Below, piece after piece: positions 31,961-41,544 of a DNA stretch of 64,000 nucleotides. Below the pieces are notes generated by a model. The model saw nothing but the letters and a program-made list of their open reading frames with translations, did not search any database and was not told where the DNA came from. The stretch spans positions 98,683,321 through 98,747,320 of the forward strand of contig JALMQS010000099.1 of the NCBI GenBank assembly GCA_024734495.1, written 5' to 3'. Each line of letters begins with the position of its first letter. Positions within the stretch are counted from its first letter, which is position 1. The stretch comes from Forficula auricularia (lineage: Eukaryota; Arthropoda; Insecta; Dermaptera; Forficulidae). The translations under genes were made by a program, and so were the position numbers.

Positions 31961-32080
31961 TATTCGGGTATTTGGTTTAACCCAAGAGATGATGATCAAA
32001 GAGGAACAATCCATTGTTTATTATAAACTGATTATTCCATTAAAATGAGGAAATGGTCAATTTTTTTATCCATTTTCTAG

Positions 32081-32293
32081 CTTAATTGAAACATATAGAA
32101 AACACTCTTTCATATCCCAAGACGGAAATTAATCTAAATCCGTCCAAAATGTCTGATAAATTGGATAGTGAGAGAGAGCGGGTGGATTACAGGAACGGTG
32201 AGAGAAGGCGACGCTTTAATAAAGGCAGATGGAAGAACTTGTCCTATTTGGGGCAAGAGTCATCCCGCAGCAACAAATTCCAACAAGTGATGA
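32081..32293 (+). CDS. Candidate coding exon (ATG 32149, donor 32294), unrecognised protein
   Basis: TTTTTTTATCCATTTTCTAG ends at 32080 and would serve as a 3' splice site, or the segment may be a first exon. An in-frame TAA at 32083 blocks translation from upstream, so the likely start is ATG 32149 in the context CAAAATG. 48 codons follow: MSDKLDSERERV, GERRRRFNKGRWKNLSYLG, QESSRSNKFQQVM, highly charged and without signal peptide or membrane segment. They end at the strong donor TGATGA/GTAAGG (32294). The segment is less AT-rich than its surroundings and not repeated in the window. I do not recognise the protein. It would be the N-terminus of a plus-strand gene continuing beyond the window, possibly an alternative first coding exon. 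Confidence 0.5.
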
Positions 32294-32299
32294 GTAAGG

Positions 32300-32660
32300 T
32301 CATTTTACACACATGCTCTTGTAGAATAAGATTAACTACCAACATCTACACATAGTGCACTGTATATATATATAATTTCAAATGAAACAAAGAGAAAATT
32401 AATTAAACAAATGCGTTGCTTCTAATGTCATGCCAAGTTGCCAGCTGAGAGTTTTGTAATTAACAAAACACAAGTCACCAAGAATCCTTCGAAAGGGTTG
32501 GAATTTTACATTAAAAATTAAAATTTCAACTTTTAAGCATTGTCTCATAATGAATAGGGATTTATTTACAATTCTATGCTTGAGATCAGTGATTGACAGT
32601 AAATCACTTTAAAATATAAAATACAAATTACACTTGTAAATTGTAAAGTTATATCACCTG
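32300..32660. other. AT-rich spacer
   Basis: If the exon above is real this is the start of its downstream intron. No other feature seen. Confidence 0.45.
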
Positions 32661-32669
32661 GAATTAAAG

Positions 32670-33005
32670 CCGGCCAAGTGCGAGTCAGACCGCATACTGA
32701 GGGTTCCGTACCTTATAACTTCCGAATACTTAAGATATCTAATTCGTTTTCATTCGTTGTTGATAGGGAAAGAATTAGAGAATTCGTAAATTATTTTCAT
32801 AATTTTAAACTAAGTAATTTTTAAACATAAACATATAGGACCAAAAATGGCGCCTTTGGGAATTTGTCACTCAATAATTTTATTGCGAAATAAATTATTT
32901 TAAAAAAATAAATAAGCCTAATTCTATTTAAGAGAAAGCTCACATCGCATCATAAAAAATATTTTTTTTTAACACCAGAAAAAATTTGACTTTTCCTAAA
33001 ATAAT
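32670..33005 (+). repeat. Dispersed repeat family G, copy 4 (best start)
   Basis: Begins GCCGGCCAAGTGCGAGTCAG (32670-32689), then ACTGAGGGTTCCGTACC, TAAGATATCTAATTCG, and near the end AATAAGCCTAATTCTATTTA. The opening is a motif I know as abundant in Lepidoptera and some other insects. No coding capacity. Confidence 0.8.
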
Positions 33006-33009
33006 CATT

Positions 33010-33770
33010 TAATTAAAATTCTAATAGGAAAAATGAACTAATATAACTTATTGTTATAAATTTCAAGTTTTTATTAGTACCTAAATTTAGATTACGAGTT
33101 ATAATACTCTCATGGACAGAGAGACACTTATTTTGGCGACACGTTTTACTTTTAAATGAAATCCTAATAAACAAATTTATCATAAAAATTATATTGGATA
33201 TATATATATTAGTATAATGTCAAAATAATTTACTATAAATCCTTTAGGCGGCATTTTTCTTTTTTAATTATAATTATAAATTGTATTTACTTTTCTTGAA
33301 ATGAGAAAAGTAATGCTGTGAATCTAACTAATGTTCATTTATAATCCAAATCCTCTTTAGAACTAAATAAAAGAAGACAACGTTAAGAGTTGTGTCAGTG
33401 TTAGTGCGTTTTAGTCTCCGCCTATTAGAAGGAATAATAGTCCAATGAGCTGTCTTTCCTCTTAAAAAATCTTCTGTTATTTTGCACTGGTTCCTCCTAC
33501 TTTTCCAGCGTTGCTTATTTCTTTCAAATTTTTTTTTTACTACATCATAAAAGTCGTATCTTGGGTGACAACTTGAAACTACGAGAAATGCTGAAATCTG
33601 ACGAAAACAGCCATTTTTATCAAATAACTCTACTTCTGAAGACTGTCTAGTCCGCCCTTAATCCGTCCCACTACACACGCATAAATACTTGTCTGATTGG
33701 TCGACGCCTTGAGGGGCACTGGTCTAGAAGTCTTCTCCATTTTGTCCGTCGATATCCCAATACCATAACT
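33010..33770. other. Stretch without supported gene
   Basis: 33360-33760 is less AT-rich and not repeated in the window, but I can build no exon or element from it. Confidence 0.4.
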
Positions 33771-33776
33771 TAAACC

Positions 33777-33860
33777 AGCAGTTCTTAACCTGGGAGTCGC
33801 GTTTGTGGCTTTTAATGGGTCGGGAAAAATTATAACAACACAACAATATTTGTGGATTCT
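33777..33860 (+). mobile_element. hAT-type left end, fragment
   Basis: CAGCAGTTCTTAACCTGGGA and GTCGCG follow the style of CAGnGGTTCTTAACC hAT ends. The matching right end was not found, so the element is truncated or ends in unrecognisable sequence. Confidence 0.45.
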
Positions 33861-34325
33861 TCAAGTATAATTTTTTCTGTTATAATGTAAATATGTACTT
33901 CTATACAAGGGGCCAATCTTACTCTCATTTAATTAACTAAAAAACTAACATACTAGTAGATTCAAATTATTGATAAATAAAATACAACTAATGAAACTTG
34001 CTTCATTCCTTACTCTTAATCAACTTAATAAATAAAATAACATTAGTACCACAGATTTTAAAATATAAAAAATTATTATTCACTTGAAAAACTATTCATA
34101 GAATTTGGTCGGTATTTCCAAGCAGAAGATTTTTTTAAATATAATTGAACTCCACTACCTTTTAATTTTGATATTAATGATTTGTAGGAATATTTTGTCA
34201 TTATTAATCAGTTTCAAATATAAGTAGGTAATAGAAATTTAAAGTGACTAAGCACTTAAATATAATTTACAGAATAACATTAAATATTTAGATAGTAATA
34301 TGTGCTTTTTGGCTAAGATTTAAAA
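33861..34325. other. AT-rich stretch without gene
   Basis: Nothing beyond AT-rich sequence was recognised. Confidence 0.5.
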
Positions 34326-34332
34326 CCTAAAG

Positions 34333-34745
34333 CACTATAAAAATTTTTAAGAAAAAAATAAAAACCGACTTCAAAAAATTAAGTGCAACAAATAAAATAC
34401 ACTAAAAGGTATAAAATAATTATTATCTTGTTAGTTACAACTAAACGACGAAATATTAACACGAAAATTACTTTTTAAAGTCGGTGTCAAACAAAATATA
34501 CCTATAAGCGAGCGTACCCGCCAAACGTACCATTAAGATCCGTCGAGTGCGATTCATAAAGAATATATGTTTGGCACCAGCAAAAGTAATTTCGTGTTAA
34601 TATTTCGTCGTTTAGTTGTAACTAAATAAGATAATAATTATTTTTATACCTTTTAGTGTATTTTGTTACACTGTGAAGTCAGTTTTATTTGTTGCACTTA
34701 ATTTTTTGAAGTCGGTTTTTATTTTTTTCTTAAAAATTTTTATTT
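34333..34745. repeat. Large inverted repeat with GAAGTCGG motif
   Basis: The left arm (34333-34470) and right arm (34580-34745) are reverse complements over about 135-165 bp: AACCGACTTC, AAGTGCAAC, TACACTAAAAGGTATA, AACTAAACGACGAAATATTA. The right arm has an extra block of about 22 bp (ACACTGTGAAGTCAGTTTTA, about 34669-34690), itself a diverged copy of the neighbouring GTTTTTATTTTTT/AAGTCGG text. The spacer holds the less AT-rich AAGCGAGCGTACCCGCCAAA. Confidence 0.85.
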
Positions 34746-35120
34746 TTCTCTTTTTAGTGATGTTATTAATAGTGATTATATCATCAGAACTTGACCAAAT
34801 TAATATGACACCATCCCTAAGACACCCCCTTTCGGATAAAAAAAGAACCATCGAAATCGGTTCATAAACAAAGAGGTTAGGTCTAAACAAACCTAAACAA
34901 ACCTAATAAAAAAGGTCTAATACCTATGAAAAAAATCGAAAAAAAAATGGGACCAATCGGAAGCTAGACTGGACCCAATGCAAAAAAAATTTTCAAAATC
35001 GGTTGACAATTGGCGGAGATATGAGGTAACATAGGCACAAAAAAAAAAAAAAAAAAAAAAAAAAAATTCAATCGAATAGAGAACCTCCTCCTTTTTTGAA
35101 GTCGGTTAAAAAGTATTACT
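34746..35120. repeat. Continuation: GAACCTCCTCC...GAAGTCGGTT repeat
   Basis: 35080-35107 reads AGAACCTCCTCC, TTTTTTGAAGTCGGTTA. This ending, with a poly-A run before it (35039-35066), resembles a repeat very common in lepidopteran genomes. It probably belongs to one element together with the inverted arms at 34333-34745. Confidence 0.6.
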
Positions 35121-35394
35121 ACCCTTTGCAAGCCAGCTTTTTCAATCATAACCGTGACCAAAAACAAATCCCGGAACAAGTTACAGCCTAAAGATTAGAT
35201 GCTGCTTGACAAATATTCGACCGAGATTTGAAGATCTTTCAAGACTTATTCAAGATTCTCACTAAAAAAGAACGATTTACATTAAAATCGCGCATCCTAG
35301 AAAGCCTTGAGGGACTGGAGATTATAAATCTCCGAAAAAATGCAACTGGGGAGAGGTGTCATGGGGATAAAGGTATTAGCGAATGAAATTTCTC
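35121..35394. other. Short stretch without gene
   Basis: No supported feature. Confidence 0.45.
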
Positions 35395-35485
35395 TAGTTT
35401 CACTAAAATACGAGTAACAACGAATTTAATATCTCAAGTAGTTTGGAAAGTATAAAGTACGGAAACCTCGGTATTCGAGTCGGTA
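35395..35485 (-). repeat. Dispersed repeat family G, copy 5 (partial)
   Basis: On the minus strand: GAGGTTTCCGTACTTTATAC, TTTCCAAACTACTTGAGATA, TTAAATTCGTTG, the start region of family G without its later part. Confidence 0.55.
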
Positions 35486-35497
35486 CCGCGATATTTC

Positions 35498-35960
35498 AGC
35501 CCCCGACAAAATATTCCCCTACAAAACATCCCCCAATAAAATATACAAAGGACAAAATATCCCCCGGCATAATATCTTCTGACAAAATATTCCCCAGTAT
35601 AAGGAAGAATACAAAAGAGACACCCTTCCCGACGATTGGCTGTTCGGTTTTCAATGTGTGTTTGATTAGAAAAAAATGGGAGCCCCAAACACACCCCGCC
35701 CGACGATTGGCTGGTTCGGTTTTCAATGTGTGTTTGATTAGAAAAGAAATGGGATCCCGAAACACACCCCGCCCGGACTAAACTTTCGGAGGTTCGGTTA
35801 ATATATATTAACCGAACCGGAGTCGATTTGCATTACTCATAAGATTCACGCGGGGAAGGGTTATTTTGTCATGAGATATTTTGTCTGAAGGATATTCTGT
35901 CGGGGGATGTTTTGTCGGGGATATTTTGTCGGGGATATTTTGTCGGAGGATGAAATGTCG
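35498..35960. repeat. Inverted arrays of GACAAAATATCCCC with central palindrome
   Basis: 35502-35600 has at least four diverged GACAAAATATTCCCC-type units. 35860-35955 has the reverse complement, (GGGGATATTTTGTC)n. Between them a 72-75-bp unit is tandemly duplicated (CGACGATTGGCTGTTCGGTT, 35628-35699 and 35700-35775), followed by a perfect 28-bp palindrome. Several overlapping open frames here, up to 112 codons, are by-products of the repeats and not genes. Confidence 0.88.
35791..35818. repeat. Perfect 28-bp palindrome
   Basis: GGTTCGGTTAATAT followed directly by ATATTAACCGAACC, with no spacer. It can extrude a cruciform and sits at the centre of the inverted arrays. Confidence 0.97.
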
Positions 35961-35969
35961 CGGAATCAT

Positions 35970-37060
35970 TCGAGTCGGACTCGGACTTCTCAGGCTTATT
36001 TTACTTTCCTAGAGAAAGAAAAACTAATAATAACAACAAATTTGATATACTATTTTTTTAGTCCATTTTTTATGATGAAGAGAAGTTAATTAATTGCGAA
36101 TCAATTACAATAATATTTTGCCAAGTCAAAGTTAAGCAAAGTCAATCTTCCGAGGACGAATCTCTTTCATTCACTGTTTATTTTTTTGAAGAAGCATTTG
36201 ATGAAATCCAACCACTGCTTATTTGACTAGAAATTCTTATTAGCCACCCTGCGCAAGTAAACCTCCGCCACACAGTCATAAAATTCCACTTACAGGGTTG
36301 GAAAAAATTTATTTTAAATTCAAATTGAACAATAATAAAAAATCCAAGAAGATATTTTTCTAAGATAGCCAAATAGAGTATAAAAATACATTTCAAAAAA
36401 TTATACCAAGAATTGCCACAAAATATATTAATTTATTCGTAAAATAATTAATTTTCCCAGTTTTAAAAATATATCCTTTGAATGATTATTTTTTTACTTA
36501 TTTCCTCACTCTCGGTGGTAAATTAATTTTAACTTTATATTTTTATTTGAATTGATAAGAACATTTTTCGATAACCCTTAAAACAAACTTGAATAAAATT
36601 AAACTCTCTTTCTCTCTCTCTCTCTTGGAAAAAGTTTTATGAATAGATTATGAAAGAACAAAAACATGCACAATTATTCAAAAAAATAAAATATTGACAT
36701 TAATAGTTTCTGAAATTTCAAACCGTACCTATTAATAAAATTCAATATTGAACCAAACTAATGAATAATCATTTCTAAATTAACTATTTATCGAAAGATT
36801 CATTTCTAGATTCCACATTTTTAATGAGAAAATTTCATCAGAATGCACGATATTTCAATAGTACCTCACGAGGGGGTGGGGGGTTAACAAGGGGCGAGGG
36901 GGGGGGGGGGAGGGGCAATGTAACTCATGTACTAGGGAAATTGGGGTTTAATTTTCTTACTTTACTATTAAATTAATTATTATTGATTGTTGTAAAATAT
37001 TGATCTGCTTCGCAATTTTTTGTTATTGGGTGGGTGTGTCCCTCAGTGTCTGATCCAAGT
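35970..37060. other. AT-rich stretch with CT run and G-rich tract
   Basis: (CT)n at 36606-36625. A G-rich segment at 36871-36915 includes a 13-G run (36898-36910). No gene. Confidence 0.5.
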
Positions 37061-37064
37061 GCCG

Positions 37065-37710
37065 CGTCCCTAAAATGTAGAATGAAATGTTATGTGGTGA
37101 GTGAAGGATGTAAGGAAATGGGCTTCCTGGTACTAATTCTATAAATAATTATAATACAGACCAGCGGTTAACAAGAGACAATGAGATGTGTTACAATGAG
37201 CTCGACTAGATGTATAGATGTCTTCTTCGGTGTCCAGCTCCGGTGGCGTGATTGTGTGGGTATGTGTGTGCTCTCTCTTGTGATATGCTTAGCAATAAAT
37301 GGTATGTGTATATGCAAGCGAAGACCTGGAGAGGAGCTGTGGATGTGTGTACTCGCTGTGCGTTCCCTCTGTGGAGACTGAATTGCAGAAATACACTGTA
37401 CTCTCTGTACGCCACCGTATGTATATAGGTGTACTTGAATAGATGAATAAATGTTTAGGTGTCTTCAACTCCGCCGTATGTATATATGTATATGTGTGTT
37501 TGCATATAAGAAGCAGTCTGTACTCTGTGTGTATTCAACTCTCTCTGTAGTATGTATATGTGTGTTCAACTCCAATAGCAGAAGTGTATTTCACTCGCTC
37601 ACTCTCCCTGAAGTCAATGCTCCCTTATTATTTGTAATCATCATTGCTGGTCAATTGTCTGCCTTTCTCGGAACCCATCAGTTTTCCTTGTTCTATTTAT
37701 TAACTAATAG
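37065..37710. repeat. TG-rich region with imperfect internal repeats
   Basis: Blocks of the type TCAACTCCGCCGTATGTATA recur irregularly (about 37405, 37467, 37544), with many TGTGTG and CTCTCT stretches. It is clearly less AT-rich than its surroundings. Several frames of 60-90 codons on both strands are cysteine/valine rich because of TGT and GTA repeats. It could be a solo LTR or a satellite. I could not find duplicated flanks. Confidence 0.45.
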
Positions 37711-37894
37711 CTTGCATTAATGTAAACTTAATTCTGAAGAAAAATAAGATGTTAAATTAATTTATTTTAAATTAATGCTTCCTTAACCCGCAAGACCATT
37801 GCAACCTATATGATTAAAAAACATAATATCGACTTCACTTGTATTTTTTGTAATCTCGAGATGGGTGTTAGTTTGATTTTTTTTTTAAATTATC

Positions 37895-38020
37895 GTTTGA
37901 CAGATTTGCACGTTTTTTTTAATGATAATTGGCCCCTCCATCGTGAAAAGAAAAAGAAAGAATTTTATGGGTTGGGCGGGGGTCGAAGGTATCTGTGGAT
38001 AAGGGTCTTACGTTGATCAG
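37895..38020 (-). mobile_element. Non-LTR retrotransposon 3' tip (family J, copy 3)
   Basis: On the minus strand: AAGACCCTTATCCACAGATA (KTLIHRYL), TTCACGATGGAGGGGCCA, then directly TTATCATTAAAAAAAA. About 55 bp present in the 61-kb copy between GAGGGGCCA and TCATTAAA is deleted here. Confidence 0.8.
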
Positions 38021-38395
38021 CCTAACTGATATGTCAACAAGTAAGAATTTGCAAACTTGAAAAATCCCTCAGTCTATTAATAGACTTTGCCCACAGCTCT
38101 TGAGAACTACTCTAGAAATATGGGTCGATTCGTCGTGCCATCTGATGAATTTTTTCTATTAGCAATGTGCACTCTAAGTAGTTTTAGACGAAAGTTATCT
38201 TTCAATAAACAACTCAACCACCAATACATCAAATATGTAAACTAACTGTTATTAAATATATTTTTGAACAAATAGAATACCTAATATTCTTTCAGAACAC
38301 GTTTATACTTTATTAAAGTTTTGTTTGAAACCAACTAGATTTGATATGTCTTATGGAATATTTTCCTCTGTGGTGAAATCTGCTACAAAGAAGCT
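38021..38395. other. Spacer without gene
   Basis: No supported feature. Confidence 0.45.
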
Positions 38396-38399
38396 CTGG

Positions 38400-38675
38400 T
38401 CCAGGCATTTTTTTACCCCCCAGCTATTTCTTACCTTCTACAAGGCCCCTTTTCTGAATAGGGCTAGCCTCTGATAAGGGAGACCTACAAGTATTCTCTT
38501 TCCACCACGAATACACTTGAGACACGAACTATTGGATTAAAACCCTTATTGACTCCCTTGATTCGCTGGCCCATCCAAAAAGCATTTCCTCTCTTTAGCT
38601 ATTTTATAAATACTATCATGGTATCTGCTCCGATAAGATAAAATCAATACGATCACGAACAGTAGTCAACAAGGG
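38400..38675 (+). mobile_element. Non-LTR retrotransposon fragment (family J, copy 4)
   Basis: Reads LDSLAHPKSISSL, a stop, then LFYKYYHGICSDKIKSI, the same blocks as at 25.2-25.5 kb but on the plus strand and more diverged. It stops at 38670 without the 3' tip, so it is truncated at both ends. Confidence 0.78.
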
Positions 38676-38754
38676 CTTTTGATACTGTCCATGTTTTTAT
38701 TGGGTGACATATCCAGCACATATGCTTTTTGATTCCGATTTCATTTTTAAATTA

Positions 38755-39300
38755 ATTCAATACTTTGGCTCTCCCAAAGCCCAGAAAAATTATTATATCT
38801 TTCAAAATAATTAAGATATCAACTTTATTCTTATTTGTTGCTCATAATGTCAGAATTGTGGAATTTTTTCATAATTTCAAGTTAAACCATTTCCAAACAC
38901 CGACAGGTAAAAAAAATCAGCTAAAAATGGCCACATTCGAGCTCACTCATGCCGATATTATTAAAAAAAAAAAAAATGTGTGATTCTCATCCACATAAGC
39001 TCACGGGAAAAGTGAAACTTCTGTAGTCATAGATGTTATTGAAATAATTTAAATTTCCTAATTTTAATAAATTTTATTTGTCATGAACTATTATCGGGTT
39101 TTGAAAAAATTATTTCCCCTCCATTGAGTCATTTCCCTTTTATTGTAACAAAAAAAAAATCAAACAGATACTTCGCTAAAGAAGTTTCACTTCAAAAAAA
39201 TGTAATAATTCTTCTTAAAAAGAACTTTGCAGGGGTATCTCACGTTTTATGATATTTTTTTATTTTAGACTTTACAAAAAAAAATTCGACCCTTCCGAAA
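38755..39300 (+). repeat. Dispersed repeat family G, copy 6
   Basis: ATTAAGATATCAACTTTATT, TTCATAATTTCAAGTTAA, ATCAGCTAAAAATGGCCACA and CGACCCTTCCGAAAATAAGC follow the family order. The GGCCAAGTGCG start is replaced by CTCCCAAAGCCC. Confidence 0.6.
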
Positions 39301-40365
39301 ATAAGCATCGATAGCTTTGGACAATCGCGATTACGATTATAAATAAAGCTAACAAAAAGTCATTTAGTAAAAAAAATGTTGTATTAGGTTATTATTTTGA
39401 ATCACAAAAATAAACCATTCTCAATGAATTTCTGACTTTGCTATTCACTACTGATTCACTACAGCTAGATGACTCTAAGGTCGTGATCATCGCTACTAAG
39501 TGCCTCCAAAAGCTTGCTTTCTGCATATCAGATGGACAAACAGACATAGATTGTAATAACACTAAAAAGGTTCCGTTTTATTTTTTAAACGAAACCCTAA
39601 AAAGAGTTTTTTCGAATTTTTTTATTGAAAAGTTAGTTTAATTTTTGTTAAAGTCAAATATTCATTTGATAATATTTTAAATTTAAAACAGTTATGAAGG
39701 ATCTAGGATGTTGGGCTGTATGGGGGTTTGGGGGCTGAAATTGGGGTTGAGCAAGTGGAAAGGGAGAGTTTTGCGAAGGAGTTGAAAGTTTTCTTTAAGC
39801 AGGTTAAGCAACTCAACCCCATCATGTGAATCCAGTCAAGTGAAAACAGTTCGCTGAGAGCTGAGAGCTTCCCCAACTTGGGGAAAGAGGAAGAAATGCA
39901 ACGAAAGATCTTGAAGAACAACTTCTAGGAAGGGTTAATCCACTTTCTATCGATCTACTCTCGTTTCACATGAATATAATATTTATAAAAATGTCAAAGG
40001 GAGGCGGGTAGGTTTTTATAGTATTAATTAATTAAACATCTTGAATTCGCTTTAAAAGCTGAAAGTGTGAAGTTGAAATAAATATGGGCAAATGTAATAA
40101 GTAAATATAAATATGGAGCTATTCTATCTATTCTGTCTTATTTTTGTAAGAGTCGGCCCGCTCCTCAGAGGCCCAATAAACAAAACAAAATATCTACGTA
40201 TTTATCTAATATCATGGAATACTTATTCAATAGAATATTTTTTTATTATTTTTTCAAATTTTGTTGCCTAAAATGTTAGACCTGATTCTCGAAATATTTT
40301 ACTTGCTAATTCCAAAAATAGTACCTACTAGTTTTTCTTAATGAACTCTAGTTTTTTTTAGATAC
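39301..40365. other. Stretch without supported gene
   Basis: 39700-39930 is less AT-rich. A 72-codon minus-strand frame (39703-39921) is rich in serine, leucine and lysine but has no recognisable domain and no splice-site support. It could be decayed retrotransposon coding sequence. Confidence 0.35.
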
Positions 40366-40369
40366 AGAT

Positions 40370-40935
40370 GTAAAAATCTCCGAAAAATGCAATGTTTGCA
40401 TATTTTTAATCCGTATTGATTTAAAACAGCAATACTTGAAATCAAAATATTTAGTTTTGTTAGGTAATTCAAAAAAATCTTCTTATATCATTTCCAATTT
40501 ACCACGTGTTTACTTAATGAGAATTTGATTTAGAGTAAAAAAAATCTGCTTTTTTTTTCTTCAAAAAAAAATGTTTAAAACACGCGGTGAATTGGAAATA
40601 AAATAGATTAAGCTTTTTTGTTTTTCATTTAATAAAACTAAATATATCGGGATAGGCTAGGGGTCAGCGTACCAGCCTGCTATCCAAGTGGGCCCGGGTT
40701 CGAATCCGACTCAGGGTATCCGGATAAAATCTGCTTCCTGGGTAATACGACTTTAAAATGGACAAAAATCGCCTTTTTCGGAGATTTGACCAAATGCATT
40801 AAAAAAAAAAAAAAAAAAAAAACTAGAGCTGATGTGCTCTATCCAATGGAATTTTCAGAAATAACTGCTTAAAATACCCCCAGAAAATTACCTGAAAACC
40901 AACGCAAAATTTGTTTTTCCTTCAAAGAATTGATC
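40370..40935. mobile_element. Fold-back element, family N, copy 2, with nested SINE
   Basis: The left arm (AATCTCCGAAAAATGC, TTGAAATCAAAATATTTAG, TCCAATTTACCACGTGTTT) and right arm (AAACACGCGGTGAATTGGAA, AATAAAACTAAATAT, GCCTTTTTCGGAGATTT) are reverse complements. The right arm is interrupted at 40649-40750 by a SINE. TTGAAATCAAAATATTT and the following A-rich text are shared with 13295-13870. Confidence 0.75.
40649..40750 (+). mobile_element. tRNA-derived SINE, family A, head only
   Basis: GGGATAGGCTAGGGGTCAGC, then the perfect B-box GGTTCGAATCC (40697-40707) followed by GACTCAGG and a CGGATAAAATCTG block as in the 53.7-kb copy. The 3' body and A-tail are missing. Confidence 0.8.
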
Positions 40936-41305
40936 ATCATTTGAAAAATTTAGTGGTTTTACGATTCTAAATTTTAACAGTTAGCCATATCGTTGCGAGT
41001 TTTGAATGACTATATCCAAATTAAATATAAGAGCTCTTTAAATTTCCAAAGAAATTGTAAGACAGTGTCACCTAATAAGTCCGAGTTATCCTAAATACTT
41101 TTTATTACCTTCCTGTCTGTTTGACATCCTCGGGAATCGAACCTAGAAGTGCCAAAAATAGCAACGTCTTCCTCTATCGTCAATTTGAAATCTTGTATCC
41201 AATTTAGTCATTAAATTACACTTCAATTTTAGACTAATTGTAAAATCGATACACTCAAAAATCTTTATTTATAAACTATATGATATAAATTTAGAATCAC
41301 TTTAG
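40936..41305. other. AT-rich spacer
   Basis: No supported feature beyond family-G-like wording at 40940-41060. Confidence 0.4.
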
Positions 41306-41309
41306 AAGA

Positions 41310-41543
41310 ATGAAGATCAAAGAAATATTTATCGCGATATATCAGTTAAATGACACTATGGTAGCCGATTGGCCCGATTTATCTTCTTTTATTATCAATC
41401 GGCTTCGATTCCCGAGAACACAAACAACCCTTCTCATAATAAAAAAAATTATCCATGACAATCCAGATTTAGTCGATCACACTCTCTTGGGATTTCTTTA
41501 TCAATTAATTCACTCTAAATGGGATTATCTTCAATATATTTAA
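41310..41543 (+). CDS. Unrecognised 77-codon open frame
   Basis: ATG at 41310 opens 77 codons to a TAA. The composition looks more protein-like than other frames here: amphipathic stretches DLSSFIINRLRFPRTQTT, TLLIIKKIIHDNPDLVDH and LLGFLYQLIHSKWDYLQYI. TTTAG just before (41304) could be a weak acceptor. No family recognised and no homologous copy in the window. It may be a remnant of a transposon or virus-like gene, a small exon, or chance. Confidence 0.25.
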   Translation: MKIKEIFIAIYQLNDTMVADWPDLSSFIINRLRFPRTQTTLLIIKKIIHDNPDLVDHTLLGFLYQLIHSKWDYLQYI

Positions 41544-41544
41544 T

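Noticed and set aside
33777..33860. Complete hAT element
   Set aside because: Only a left-end-like sequence is visible. No right end or 8-bp duplication could be paired with it.
35434..35781. Overlapping 86-112-codon frames on both strands
   Set aside because: They are produced by the GACAAAATATCCCC array and the 72-75-bp tandem duplication, and the residues simply repeat with the DNA units.
37181..37720. Cysteine/valine-rich frames of 66-89 codons
   Set aside because: Composition follows TGT/GTA/TAT repeats on both strands. No domain and no conserved start.
40880..40905. Minus-strand TTTTCAG/GTAATT as a third ratchet site
   Set aside because: Weak pyrimidine tract, weak donor, opposite strand, and located at the edge of a fold-back repeat.
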